A stretch of DNA of 64,000 bases. Origin: UBA2862 sp045658005. GTDB lineage: Bacteria; Bacillota; Clostridia; Christensenellales; Aristaeellaceae. Each line of letters begins with the position of its first letter. Position 1 is the first letter of the stretch. The notes under the pieces were generated by a model, which was not told the DNA's origin, ran no database searches, and saw only the letters and a list, made by a program, of their open reading frames with translations. Of the stretch, positions 18,206 to 27,158 are shown piece after piece. The stretch lies in contig JAZOUD010000122.1 in NCBI GenBank assembly GCA_045658005.1, forward strand, positions 1 through 64,000, read 5' to 3'. The translations under genes and the position numbers were made by a program.

Positions 18206-19618
18206 TCACTTCAAACCAAGAAAACCGGCCGTCTTGCTCACCAGCGCCTCCGCGCGCGCCACCGTCTCGTCCTCGGCGAAGATGCGCACCCGGGGCTCGG
18301 TGCCGCTGAAGCGGATGATGACCCACGCGCCGTCAAAATACACTTTGCAGCCGTCCTCGTAGCTGACGCGCTGAATTGGCCGGTCGAAGTCGGGCAGCTC
18401 GTGATTTTCGAACACCCGCTTCTGAACCTCCGCCTTGTTCTCCGGGGTCAGCGGCCAGTCGTGCTCGGCCACGTGCAGCTCGCCGAACTCGTCGAAGATG
18501 TCCTGTACCAGCCGGGAGAGGGGCTTGCCGGCGACGGACAGCATCTCCACCAGCAGCGACGCGGCGTATAGGCCGTCCTTGCCGAAGATGTGGCCCCGGA
18601 CGGTGAGGCCGCCGGAGGACTCACCGCCGATCAGGGCGTCGTAGCGCTGCATCCCGGCGGAGATGTGCTTGAAGCCCACGGGCACCTCGACGCACTGCTC
18701 CCCGAATTTCGCTGCCACCCGGTCCAGCAGGTGGGTGGTGGCCACGTTGCGCACCGCCGCGCCCTTCCAGCCCTTGTATCTGAGCAGGTAGTAGTACAGC
18801 AGCACGATGATCTCGTTGGCGCTGACGTAGCGCCCCTGCTCGTCGATCACGCCCAGCCGGTCCGCGTCGCCGTCGGTGGCGATGCCGATGTCGGCGTGGT
18901 GCTCCTGCACCTGGCGCTGCAGATCCGCCAGCGTGTCCACCGTGGGGGCGGGCAGGCGGCGGCCGAAGAAGGCGTCGTGGGTGTCGTGGATCACGTCGAT
19001 GTCGCAGCGGCTTGAGTACAGTATCGTCAGAAGGCCCGTCAGGCTCACGCCGTACATCGGGTCCAGCACGATCCGCGGCCTGCGCCTGCGGATGGCGGCG
19101 GTGTCGATCTTCTCCAGTATGGAATCCAGGTAGGCGTCCCGGGGATCGACGTAGACGATCCTGCCCTCCGCAAGGCCCTGCTCGAAGCATATGGTTTGGA
19201 TATCCGCCCCGGTCATCCCGTTGGCCTCGGCCTGGATCTCGTCGGTGACCGCCTGCAGCGCGTCCCGGCCGCCCCGGGTGAACAGCTTGATGCCGTTCCA
19301 GATGGCGGGGTTGTGGCTGGCGGTGATGGCCGCGCCGTAGGGCAGGTTCCAGGATTTCACCGTGTACATGATCTGTGGCGTGGGCGCGGAGAGGTTCACG
19401 AAGTCCACCTTGACCCCCTCCGCCGCGATGGCCTCGGAAAACCAGATGGCCGCCTCCCGCGAAAGGAAGCGCCGGTCGTAGCCGATGCAGATTTCCTTCT
19501 CGGAGTCGCTCTCCCTCTGTATCCTGCGCCCCAGCGCCGCAGCGACGCGCTGGATGTTCAGCTTTGTGAATCCATCGCCAATGATCGCCCGCCAGCCGCC
19601 TGTGCCGAATTGAATCAT
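18206..19618 (-). CDS. Phosphohexomutase (phosphoglucomutase/phosphomannomutase family)
   Basis: This 470-residue protein has all four family landmarks: the phosphoserine loop ITASHNPAIWNG, the Mg-binding DGDADRLG, the sugar-binding GGESSGG, and the phosphate-binding RFSGTEPR. The short amino terminus IQFGTGGWRAIIG is typical of bacterial phosphoglucomutases of this class. It follows the GH94 phosphorylase gene on the same strand. A phosphorylase releases a sugar-1-phosphate, so the enzyme most likely converts GlcNAc-1-P (or Glc-1-P) to the 6-phosphate. Substrate choice is inferred from context. Confidence 0.88.
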   Translation of the reverse strand: MIQFGTGGWRAIIGDGFTKLNIQRVAAALGRRIQRESDSEKEICIGYDRRFLSREAAIWFSEAIAAEGVKVDFVNLSAPTPQIMYTVKSWNLPYGAAITASHNPAIWNGIKLFTRGGRDALQAVTDEIQAEANGMTGADIQTICFEQGLAEGRIVYVDPRDAYLDSILEKIDTAAIRRRRPRIVLDPMYGVSLTGLLTILYSSRCDIDVIHDTHDAFFGRRLPAPTVDTLADLQRQVQEHHADIGIATDGDADRLGVIDEQGRYVSANEIIVLLYYYLLRYKGWKGAAVRNVATTHLLDRVAAKFGEQCVEVPVGFKHISAGMQRYDALIGGESSGGLTVRGHIFGKDGLYAASLLVEMLSVAGKPLSRLVQDIFDEFGELHVAEHDWPLTPENKAEVQKRVFENHELPDFDRPIQRVSYEDGCKVYFDGAWVIIRFSGTEPRVRIFAEDETVARAEALVSKTAGFLGLK

Positions 19619-19644
19619 AGTATTTGCCTCCCTGTTATGTTGGT

Positions 19645-19681
19645 AAATTCTGATTTGTCGCGCTGCGATAAATCAGAATTT
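19645..19681. repeat. Dispersed palindrome, copy 3 (covarying)
   Basis: The arms read AAATTCTGATTTGTCGC and GCGATAAATCAGAATTT. Compared with other copies, TACTGA has become TTCTGA on the left and TCAGTA has become TCAGAA on the right, which keeps the pairing. The right arm has A where others have C (GCGATAAATC), giving a G-U pair. Confidence 0.88.
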
Positions 19682-19683
19682 GT

Positions 19684-22077
19684 TCATCCCATAACTACCC
19701 TGACCTCATGCACACCCTCTCCGAACACGGGTATCCATTTCGCTGCCCTTCCGTCCACCTCGGTGGCTTTCACGCCCTTTTCCACGTGCCCCGGATTCTC
19801 CACGCGGATTTTGTATTCCGCGCCGCGCCAGCGGCGGGTGAGCTCGAAGCCGTCCCATTCGGCGGGGATGCAGGGGTCGACGGTCAGCCGGTCGAATTCC
19901 GGGCGCACGCCCAGCATGTACCGCGTGGCGGCGAAGTAGGCCCAGCCTGCCGAGCCGGTCATGAACGGGTGCCGCGCCCTGCCGTGGGCGGCGTGGTCCC
20001 AGCCCATGATGAACTGGCAGTAGGTGTATGGCTCGGCCTGGCGGATTTCCATGATGTCGTTCTGGTTCTCCGGCAGCAGCGCGTCGTAAAACTTCATCGC
20101 CCGATTGCCCCGGCCCAGCCGGCACTCGGCCACCCAGGCCCAGGGGTTGGGGTGGCTGAACACCGCGCCGTTCTCCTTGATGCCGGGGTAGACCCTCGTG
20201 ACGAAGCCGACGCCGTCGTCCCGGACGGTGAAGGCGGGGGCGTTCAGCATCAGCCCGTAGGGGGTGTACAGCCACGCCTCCACCGCGTCCATCGCCGAAA
20301 GGCCTTGCTCGCGGGTCGCCGCGCCGCTGGCCACGGCCCAGGCGTTGCTTTCCAGGTGGACCTTGCCTTGCGCGCATTCACGGCTGCCGATGGCGCGGCC
20401 GTCCGCGGTGAAGCCCCGCAGAAACCAGTCGCCGTCCCAGAGCACCCTTTGGCCGATCTGCTTCATGGCCGCCAGCTTCGGGGCGTACCGTTCAATATCC
20501 TCCGCCCTGCCCGTCGCCCGCGCCGCGTCAAGAAAGTGCTCCGTGGCCCAGATCAGCAGGAAGTGGACCATAGCGCTCTCCCCGCCGCCCAAATTGAGGC
20601 AGTCGTTCCAGTCGGCCCGAAGCCCCTTGGTGACGCCGTGGGCCCCTACCTGGCCGTAGGAGAAGTCCAGTATGCGCCTCATGTGGTTCCACACGGAAGC
20701 CTCGCCGCCGTCGGCATAAGGAACGACGGTGTCAAGGAAGCCCGTGTCGCCCGTCTCCCGCGCGTATTCCACGATGGCGGGGATCAGCCACAGCGCGTCG
20801 TCGGCGCAGGCGTCCTTCAGGCCGTGGACGCGCTTCGCGCCTTCGGCAGTGGGGATGACAGTGGGGGACCACTCCTTCGCCTCGTCCTTCCCCTCGAACC
20901 ACGCCGGGTCGAACAGGTGCAGCCCGTAGCCGGTGGCGGTGACGCCGTTCAGCAGCTGGAGGATGCGCAGCTTGCAGCCCTGCGGCTCGGCGTGGGGGAT
21001 GCACATGGCGTCCTGGGCGGTGTCCCGGAAGCCTAGCCCCGTGCGCCCGCCCACCTCGATGAACGATGAGAAGCGGGAGAACAGCACGTTGATCTCGCTC
21101 TGGTACAGGTTCCAGATGTTCAGGCTGCGGTTCATGTTCCCATGGGGCGTTTGCACGGTGAGCGCGCCCAGCTTTTCATCCCAGTACCGGCACAGTTCCG
21201 CGAAGGCTTTGTCCGTCCCCTCTAAGTCGTACCGCCTGCGGACTTGCTCCGCGGCATTGCCCCGGCCCGTGCCCAGGTAGAACAGCAGACGGGCCTCCTC
21301 GCCGGGCTTCAAAACCAGCTTCTTTTGCAGGGCCCCGACGGGGTTGCCGCCGTCCTCGTGGCTGCCGGTCAGCGCGCCCTTCTCCACGCCGACGGGGTTG
21401 CGCTCGGTGCGGTAGGGGCCGATGAAAGCATCCCGGGTGCCTTCGTATCCGTCCGGGGTGAAGCTGGCGGCAAAGAATTGAAAGCTGTCCGGCTCGTAGT
21501 GCAGCTCGCAGATCGCGGCGTCGTTTTCCATGAACGACCCCGCGCAATACAGGCTCATCTGGAAGTTCTGGTTGTCGATGTCGATGTTGTGGAAGGAGAA
21601 CTCCACATAGCCGGTGACGCTGATGTGCCGCTCCCGGTCAGAGTTGTTTTTCAACCGCACGTCGAAGATCTCCACCGGGTCGGTGTTGCTGGCCTCCCGC
21701 GGGATGAACAGCGTCTGGCTGGCGGCGATGCCCTGGTTTTCGCATTCGTAGACGGAATAGCTCAGCCCGTGGCGGCAGGTATACCTTGCCCCGTCCAGCG
21801 GGATGCCTGTGGGCTGCCAGCTCACCGACCAGTATTTGCCGGTTTCGTCGTCCCGGAGGTAGACGTAATGGCCGGGGAAGTCCATCGGCACGCCGTTAGG
21901 GCGGAAGCGGGTGATGCGGTGGTACTGGGGGGAATCCAGCCAGCAGTAGCCCCCGGCGTTGTGGGAGACCACCGCGCCCATGCGCTGGGTGCCCAGGTAG
22001 TTGGTCATCGAAAAGGGCACGTCCACCCGGTCGATCACATATTCCCTGGCCGCGTCGTCAAAATAGCCGTATCTCAT
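19684..22077 (-). CDS. chbP: GH94 N,N'-diacetylchitobiose phosphorylase
   Basis: This 797-residue protein matches GH94 throughout. Near the start it has VPFSMTNYLGTQRMG, HNAGGYCWLDSPQYHRITRF and FPGHYVYLRDDETG; later GRTGLGFRDTAQDAM, GYGLHLFDPAWF and GLRADWNDCLNLGGGES with the catalytic Asp. Near the end are HPNPWAWVAECRLGRG and YTYCQFIMGWDHAAHGRA. These stretches resemble the Vibrio chitobiose phosphorylases I remember more than cellobiose phosphorylases. The enzyme cleaves chitobiose with phosphate into GlcNAc-1-P and GlcNAc in the cytoplasm. Neighbouring transporter, mutase and nagA genes support this. Cellobiose or another beta-linked disaccharide is the main alternative. Confidence 0.85.
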   Translation of the reverse strand: MRYGYFDDAAREYVIDRVDVPFSMTNYLGTQRMGAVVSHNAGGYCWLDSPQYHRITRFRPNGVPMDFPGHYVYLRDDETGKYWSVSWQPTGIPLDGARYTCRHGLSYSVYECENQGIAASQTLFIPREASNTDPVEIFDVRLKNNSDRERHISVTGYVEFSFHNIDIDNQNFQMSLYCAGSFMENDAAICELHYEPDSFQFFAASFTPDGYEGTRDAFIGPYRTERNPVGVEKGALTGSHEDGGNPVGALQKKLVLKPGEEARLLFYLGTGRGNAAEQVRRRYDLEGTDKAFAELCRYWDEKLGALTVQTPHGNMNRSLNIWNLYQSEINVLFSRFSSFIEVGGRTGLGFRDTAQDAMCIPHAEPQGCKLRILQLLNGVTATGYGLHLFDPAWFEGKDEAKEWSPTVIPTAEGAKRVHGLKDACADDALWLIPAIVEYARETGDTGFLDTVVPYADGGEASVWNHMRRILDFSYGQVGAHGVTKGLRADWNDCLNLGGGESAMVHFLLIWATEHFLDAARATGRAEDIERYAPKLAAMKQIGQRVLWDGDWFLRGFTADGRAIGSRECAQGKVHLESNAWAVASGAATREQGLSAMDAVEAWLYTPYGLMLNAPAFTVRDDGVGFVTRVYPGIKENGAVFSHPNPWAWVAECRLGRGNRAMKFYDALLPENQNDIMEIRQAEPYTYCQFIMGWDHAAHGRARHPFMTGSAGWAYFAATRYMLGVRPEFDRLTVDPCIPAEWDGFELTRRWRGAEYKIRVENPGHVEKGVKATEVDGRAAKWIPVFGEGVHEVRVVMG

Positions 22078-22182
22078 AGGAAGCGTCCTCCACCTCTTCT
22101 ATTTTACACTACATTCATTTTACCATCAAGGGCGAAATTAGAAAATGGATGGGATTGGCGTTTTTTGGATGGGGTTGGCGGA

Positions 22183-22223
22183 AAATACTGATTTATCGAG
22201 CTGTGCTCGACAAATCAGTATTT
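22183..22223. repeat. Dispersed palindrome, copy 4
   Basis: A 19 bp stem around the loop TGT, with arms AAATACTGATTTATCGAGC and GCTCGACAAATCAGTATTT. It lies between the phosphorylase and the binding-protein gene. The A opposite C inside the arms is the only mismatch. Confidence 0.9.
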
Positions 22224-22239
22224 ACCTTTGAAATGCGTC

Positions 22240-22262
22240 AGGGGCGCCGTATCGGCGCCCCT
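22240..22262 (-). terminator. Hairpin downstream of the solute-binding protein gene
   Basis: A perfect 10 bp GC-rich stem (AGGGGCGCCG, loop of 3) begins 18 bp after the binding-protein stop on the minus strand. There is only a weak T-rich tail. It may act as an attenuator that lowers expression of downstream genes relative to the binding protein. Confidence 0.55.
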
Positions 22263-22280
22263 TCGGTTGGAAATGTCGTT

Positions 22281-23783
22281 TTACCCCAGATACGCGGCCA
22301 GCTGCGCGTTGGCGGCGTCCAGGTAGGTCTGCATGCCGGCGGCGTCCAGCGCGGCCAGGAAGTCGGGCAGGGTGGTCTCGGGGTCCAGCGCGCCGGCGTC
22401 CAGGGCCAGGGCGTACTGGGCGGCGACGGTGCCCAGGGCGGCCATCTCGTTGGCTACGTCCGCGTTGTCGAACACGTAGCCCAGGGCGGGGATGGCCTTG
22501 GCCCCGGCGTAGTATGCCTTGAAGCTCTCGCGGAAGCCCGCGCCTTCAGCGGCGGTGTCGGGCAGTATGGTCACGTTGCCCATGCCGTTGGTCCAGGGGC
22601 TGTAGTTGGCGCGCTCCTCGGTGAACTCCACCAGGCCGTCGTCGTTCAGGTTGTAGTGGATGCCCTCCACGCCGTAGTTCAGCAGGGTCATCAGGGTCGG
22701 GTCGCTGTTCAGCAGGGCCAGGAACTTGAAGCTCTCGACCGGGTGCTCGCTGGCGGTGGAGATGGCGACCATCGCGCCCTGGGAGGCGGTGGTGTCCACA
22801 TAGGGGTCGGTGCAGGGCACGAAGGCGACCTCGATGCCGCGGTCCAGCACGTCGGCGGAATACTCATAGCCGAAGGCGTAGCTCTGGGTGCCGATCAGGT
22901 ATTCGCCGGTCTTCTGGGTGTTGGTGCGGGTGTCGTTGCTGGTCTCGGCCACGGCCAGGGAGGGGTCCACATAGCCGGCCTCGTAGTACTCGTGCATCTG
23001 GTCCACAAAGGCCCGGTATTCGTCGGTGGCGAACTTGTTCAGGATCACGTTGCCCTCGGGGCCTTCAGCGGACACGTCGTCCTGGTTCAGGTACAGGCTC
23101 AGCAGGTTGGTGCTGCCGGAGTCGCCGGCCACGATGATGGAGCCGGTGACCATGCGCTCCAGCACCATGGGCTCCACCAGGAAGGGATAGAAGGCATCGC
23201 CCTTCAGTTCCTTGGCCTTTTGGAACAGCTCGCCGAAGTCGTAGAAGGTCATGGCCTCGAAGTCCTCCAGGGTGTAGCCCAGCTCGTTCAGCAGGGTCAC
23301 GTTCACGTCCCAGGTGTTCTGGGTGGCGGTGTCCTTGAAGCCGTTCACGGCGTAGATGCCCATGCCCTCGGCCCCCTCGATGGTGGCGGCCTGCATCAGG
23401 CTCTCGGGGATGGCGGCGACCAGGTCCGCGCCGTACTCGGCGATCAGGTCGTCCAGCTTCACGAAGTAGCCGTTCTTGGCGTAGGTGTTGTACTCGTCGG
23501 CGCTCCAGGAGCAGGTGAATACCATGTCGATGCCGGTGTTGCCGGACAGCAGGGCGTTGTTGGCCTTGTCGTCGAAGTCGCCCCAGGTGCCCCAGACGAC
23601 CTCCAGCTGCGCGCCGACCTTGTCGGCGATGTATTCGTTGACGGCCTCCAGCACCGCGGAGTCGTCGGTCACGTTGCTGCCGTGGAACATGATGGTGATG
23701 GTGGGCAGCTCCTCCGCCAGCGCGAAGCTCGCGGCGGTGAGCAGCAGGGCGAGGGCCAAGACGATGCTAAGAACTTTCTTCAT
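22281..23783 (-). CDS. Sugar ABC transporter substrate-binding protein (DUF3502 type)
   Basis: The protein has 500 residues, with a signal peptide ending in SFALA before EELPTITIMFHG. There is no Cys for lipid attachment. The body is a family 1 binding protein (GNTGIDMVFTCSWSADEYNTY, KNGYFVKLDDLIAEYG). The last 130 residues match the DUF3502 tail found on LipO-like proteins: ALGYVFDNADVANEMAALG and DPETTLPDFLAAL. Two permease genes precede it in the operon, so it is the capture subunit of that importer. The phosphorylase gene follows, which suggests that the ligand is chitobiose or a short chito-oligosaccharide. Confidence 0.9.
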   Translation of the reverse strand: MKKVLSIVLALALLLTAASFALAEELPTITIMFHGSNVTDDSAVLEAVNEYIADKVGAQLEVVWGTWGDFDDKANNALLSGNTGIDMVFTCSWSADEYNTYAKNGYFVKLDDLIAEYGADLVAAIPESLMQAATIEGAEGMGIYAVNGFKDTATQNTWDVNVTLLNELGYTLEDFEAMTFYDFGELFQKAKELKGDAFYPFLVEPMVLERMVTGSIIVAGDSGSTNLLSLYLNQDDVSAEGPEGNVILNKFATDEYRAFVDQMHEYYEAGYVDPSLAVAETSNDTRTNTQKTGEYLIGTQSYAFGYEYSADVLDRGIEVAFVPCTDPYVDTTASQGAMVAISTASEHPVESFKFLALLNSDPTLMTLLNYGVEGIHYNLNDDGLVEFTEERANYSPWTNGMGNVTILPDTAAEGAGFRESFKAYYAGAKAIPALGYVFDNADVANEMAALGTVAAQYALALDAGALDPETTLPDFLAALDAAGMQTYLDAANAQLAAYLG

Positions 23784-23835
23784 GGGAATATCCTCCTTAT
23801 ATATGCAGGCGGCGTGCCGCCGTGCGATTCACAAA

Positions 23836-24759
23836 TTATCCCTTCACCGATCCCACCGTCAGGCCAGCGACGACGTACCGCTGGAAGAAGGGGTAGGCGC
23901 AGGCGATGGGGACCACGATGAATACCACCAGGGCCATCTTCAGGGACTGGCTGGGCAGGTTGCGGGCGGCCTGGGCGGCGTCTGCGCCCAGCATGGCGCT
24001 GTTCTTGGCCAGGAAGTCGGCGTTGCGCTGCATCCGCATCAGCAGATATTGCAGCGGGATCACGTCCATGTTCTTGGTGATGTACAGAAGCGACAGGAAC
24101 CACTCGTTCCAGAAGGCCAGCGCGTTCAGCAGCGCGATGGTGGCGATGCCGGGCTTGACCACCGGCAGCACGATCTGCAAAAGCGTGCGGTATTCGCCCG
24201 CGCCGTCGATGGTGGAGGCCTCGATCAGCTCCCGGGGCACCGTGGTCTGGAAAAAGGTGCGCATCACGATGACGTTGAACGGGGAAAACAGCAGCGGCAC
24301 GATCAGCGCGGCGTAGTTGTCCGAGAGGCCCAGCAGCGTCTTGCACACCACGAAGGTGGGCACCAGGCCGCCGCCGAAGATCATCGTGAAGAAGCTCATG
24401 AAGTTGAAGAAGCCCCGGTATCTGAAATCCTTGCGGTACAGCGGATAGCTGTACAGCACGCAGATGGCCACAGACAGGACCGTGCCGATTACCGTGATCA
24501 GGAAGGAGTTGAAGTAGCTGCGCCACAGCGCGTCGCCCAGCCGGAACACGTAGCCGTAGGCCTGGGTGGACCAGCTCAGCGGCATGAAGGAATAGCCGAT
24601 CTGCCGGATGCTGTCCTCGGAGGTGAAGGAGATGATGATGACGAACAGGAAGGGCACGATGCACATCAGCGCGAACAGCCCCAGCACGATGTGGAAAAGC
24701 GCCTGCGCGCCGGGACCGAAGGCGTTCAGCGCGACCTGGTTCCTTTGCGGTTTATTCAT
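23836..24759 (-). CDS. Sugar ABC transporter permease (LplC-like)
   Basis: This 307-residue protein has six hydrophobic spans. The EAA loop EASTIDGAGEYRTLLQIVLP, which contacts the transport ATPase, sits in the second half. The terminal stretch FFQRYVVAGLTVGSVKG is typical of MalG/LplC-type permeases. The gene follows the other permease by 19 bp and precedes the binding protein by 52 bp. No ATPase gene is present, so the importer must use a shared MsmK-like ATPase encoded elsewhere. Confidence 0.92.
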   Translation of the reverse strand: MNKPQRNQVALNAFGPGAQALFHIVLGLFALMCIVPFLFVIIISFTSEDSIRQIGYSFMPLSWSTQAYGYVFRLGDALWRSYFNSFLITVIGTVLSVAICVLYSYPLYRKDFRYRGFFNFMSFFTMIFGGGLVPTFVVCKTLLGLSDNYAALIVPLLFSPFNVIVMRTFFQTTVPRELIEASTIDGAGEYRTLLQIVLPVVKPGIATIALLNALAFWNEWFLSLLYITKNMDVIPLQYLLMRMQRNADFLAKNSAMLGADAAQAARNLPSQSLKMALVVFIVVPIACAYPFFQRYVVAGLTVGSVKG

Positions 24760-24778
24760 AACCTTACCCCCTTTCTCA

Positions 24779-25714
24779 TTAAAACAGACTGCTTTCCGCG
24801 TCGATTTTTCGCACGACGCCGTTGGTGATCACGATACAGATGCAGCCCACCACGCTTTGCAGCAGTCCCGCCGCCGCGCTCATGCCCAGGTTGTGGGTGT
24901 TGGCGTAGGTGTTGTAGACGTAGGTGTCGATGACCTGGGTGACCGGGTACAGGGGCCCGGAGTTCTGGGGCACGTTGTAGAACAGGCCGAAGTCGGCGTT
25001 GAAGATCTTGCCCACCGACATGATCAGCAGTATCACGATCATGGGCCGAATGCCCGGCAGGGTCACGTGCCAGACCTGCTGCCACTTGGTGGCCCCGTCC
25101 ACGGCGGCGGCCTCGTAGAGCGTGGTGTCGATGCCGGTGATGGCCGCCAGGTACAGCACGCTGGAGTAGCCCACGTTCTTCCACAGGTTCGAGATGGTCA
25201 GGATCAGCGGCCACCAGGTGGTGGTCATGTAGAACTGGGTGGGCTTCAGTCCCAGGGATTTCTGGATCGAGGGGATCATGCCGCTGGTGGGGTCCAGGAA
25301 GGCCAGCACGAAGTAGCTCGCCACCACCCAGGAAAGGAAGTAGGGGAAGAACATCATCGTCTGGTAGGCCTTGGCGGCGAAGCGGTTTTTGAGCTCACTC
25401 ATCATCACCGCCAGCGTCACCGCCAGCACCAGCACCAGCACGATCCAAACCCCGTTGTAGAGCAGCGTGTTACGAATCATCGTGACGGTGGCAGGGCTCT
25501 TCAGGAACTCGAAGTTTTTCAGGCCCACCCATTTCGACTTGATCAGGTTGTTCCAGAAGGTGTTGGGCTTCTGGGCCTTGTAGTCCTTGAAGGCGATCAC
25601 CACGCCCAGCATCGGCAGGTACCGTATCAGCAAAAGCCAGATCGCGCCGGGAAGGACCATCGTCAGCAGCCAGAAATCCTTCCAGCTCCACCTGCGCATC
25701 GGTCTGACCTTCAT
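24779..25714 (-). CDS. Sugar ABC transporter permease (LplB-like)
   Basis: The start is the ATG at 25714 with AGAGAGG nine bases upstream, giving 311 residues. The opening WKDFWLLTMVLPGAIWLLLI and LPMLGVVIAFKDYK are typical of LplB/UgpA-type permeases. The EAA loop reads YEAAAVDGATKWQQVWHVTL. Six hydrophobic spans are visible. It is the first gene of the minus-strand transport and phosphorolysis operon, with a likely promoter at 25748-25776. Confidence 0.92.
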   Translation of the reverse strand: MKVRPMRRWSWKDFWLLTMVLPGAIWLLLIRYLPMLGVVIAFKDYKAQKPNTFWNNLIKSKWVGLKNFEFLKSPATVTMIRNTLLYNGVWIVLVLVLAVTLAVMMSELKNRFAAKAYQTMMFFPYFLSWVVASYFVLAFLDPTSGMIPSIQKSLGLKPTQFYMTTTWWPLILTISNLWKNVGYSSVLYLAAITGIDTTLYEAAAVDGATKWQQVWHVTLPGIRPMIVILLIMSVGKIFNADFGLFYNVPQNSGPLYPVTQVIDTYVYNTYANTHNLGMSAAAGLLQSVVGCICIVITNGVVRKIDAESSLF

Positions 25715-25747
25715 GCGTATCGCCTCTCTTTCCCGGTTGCTAATGGG

Positions 25748-25776
25748 ATTATAACAATTTGATCGAGAAAAAGCAG
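25748..25776 (-). promoter_or_regulatory. Probable promoter of the chitobiose transport operon
   Basis: A perfect TATAAT on the minus strand lies 34 bp upstream of the permease start. The -35 at 17-base spacing is poor (CTGCTT), which would fit an activator-dependent promoter such as one served by the neighbouring AraC-type regulator. Confidence 0.5.
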
Positions 25777-25838
25777 TGGCTCCGCTTGGCTTATTTTGTC
25801 TTTGCTTGGCGTGTTTGAAAAACAGGCGGCAACGATCA

Positions 25839-25867
25839 TTGACAATTTGGCGCGGGGGCTTTATCAT
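25839..25867 (+). promoter_or_regulatory. Sigma-70-type promoter of the acetyltransferase-nagA pair
   Basis: A consensus TTGACA and TATCAT are separated by 17 bases, 65 bp upstream of the acetyltransferase start. It is divergent from the transport operon. Confidence 0.65.
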
Positions 25868-25931
25868 GCAGGGGAGGGGTTACGCCTGTGACAAAGGCCG
25901 TAGCGGCATTCCTATTGAGGAGGTATCCCAA

Positions 25932-27143
25932 ATGATCGCGCGAAAAATACGCCCCGGGGAATACAAGCGCTGCCAGCAGCTCTGCGCCCTGGCCTTTGAA
26001 TATGAGATGAAGGACGCGGCGCTCACGCCGGAGGCGCTGCTTAAAAAGGTGCGGGACAACCCCCGCTCCATGCAGGATCTGCACTGGGACAGCCAGTATG
26101 CCGCCTTTGGCGACGATGATGAAACCATGCTGGCGACGATGACCGTCGTTCCCTGGACGGCAAACTTCGATGGCCATCGGGTGTCCATGGGCGGCATCGG
26201 CGGGGTGGCCTCGCTGCCCCATTACCGCCGGGGCGGCGCGATCCGGGCCTGCTTCGGCGCGGCGCTGCGGGACATGGCCGACAATGGCACGTTGCTGTCG
26301 TACCTCTATCCCTTCTCCACGGCCTTCTACAGGAAGTTCGGCTATGAGCTGGGCTGCGACTGGGTGAAATGCCGCTTGAAGCTGTCCGGCATGCCCGCGC
26401 AGGAGGTGCCCGGACACTGGCAGCTTTCGGAGCCGAACCGCCCGCTGACGGACGACATCCGCGCCGTCGACAGGATAAGGGAATTCCGCTACAACTGCAT
26501 GGTCGTCAATGGGGGTACAGAATATATTTATCTACAGGACGACCCCTTTGTGACGAAAAAGTATACCTATGTCTATTATGATGAAGAAAACCGTCCCCGC
26601 GCACACATGACCGCCGTGCCTGGGAACGGGGAACTGGACTGCCCACGGTTCGTGTTCAACGACCGGGAGGGCTTTCTGGGATTGCTGGCGCTGCTGAAGC
26701 GGCTGTCCGCCGATCACAGCCATGCCACGCTCTGCCTGCCGACGGATGTGGATTTGAGGGGGATACTGCCTGAGTGGAGCTTCGGAAATGTGGAGCGCAT
26801 CCTCCAGCAGAGGGGCATGGTGCGGGCCGTGAGCGTGGAAGGGCTGCTGAAGCTGGCGCATATGCGGGGCGCGGGCAGCCTGCGCATGGTTGTGAAGGAT
26901 ATGCAGATCGATGAGAACAACGGCTGCTTTGAGGTGGATTTCGCGCCGGGGTGGGAAAACCAGGTTCGCCGCGCAGACGCCGCGCCGGACATCGAGTTGA
27001 CCATACAGGATTTCAGTCGGCTCATCGTGGGCTGCTGCGACCTCGACCCGGAATGGCTGCCGGACGTGAAGCTGCACTGTCCCGTCGAACAAGCCGCGCA
27101 GGTGTTCTACAGGAAGCCGACGTTTATCAGCACTTTCTTCTGA
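25932..27143 (+). CDS. Eis-like GNAT-family N-acetyltransferase
   Basis: The start is the ATG at 25932 with a strong AGGAGGT eight bases before, giving 403 residues. The architecture is that of Eis-type enzymes. An amino-terminal GNAT fold carries the acetyl-CoA loop in LPHYRRGGAIRACF and FYRKFGYELG, a second degenerate GNAT fold follows, and the carboxy-terminal sterol-carrier-like domain holds LRMVVKDMQIDENNGCFEVD. Acetyl acceptors of this clostridial group are not known. It is 15 bp upstream of nagA and probably co-transcribed, so an amino-sugar or cell-wall substrate is possible but unproven. Confidence 0.85.
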   Translation: MIARKIRPGEYKRCQQLCALAFEYEMKDAALTPEALLKKVRDNPRSMQDLHWDSQYAAFGDDDETMLATMTVVPWTANFDGHRVSMGGIGGVASLPHYRRGGAIRACFGAALRDMADNGTLLSYLYPFSTAFYRKFGYELGCDWVKCRLKLSGMPAQEVPGHWQLSEPNRPLTDDIRAVDRIREFRYNCMVVNGGTEYIYLQDDPFVTKKYTYVYYDEENRPRAHMTAVPGNGELDCPRFVFNDREGFLGLLALLKRLSADHSHATLCLPTDVDLRGILPEWSFGNVERILQQRGMVRAVSVEGLLKLAHMRGAGSLRMVVKDMQIDENNGCFEVDFAPGWENQVRRADAAPDIELTIQDFSRLIVGCCDLDPEWLPDVKLHCPVEQAAQVFYRKPTFISTFF

Positions 27144-27158
27144 CAGGGGGGAAAGAAT

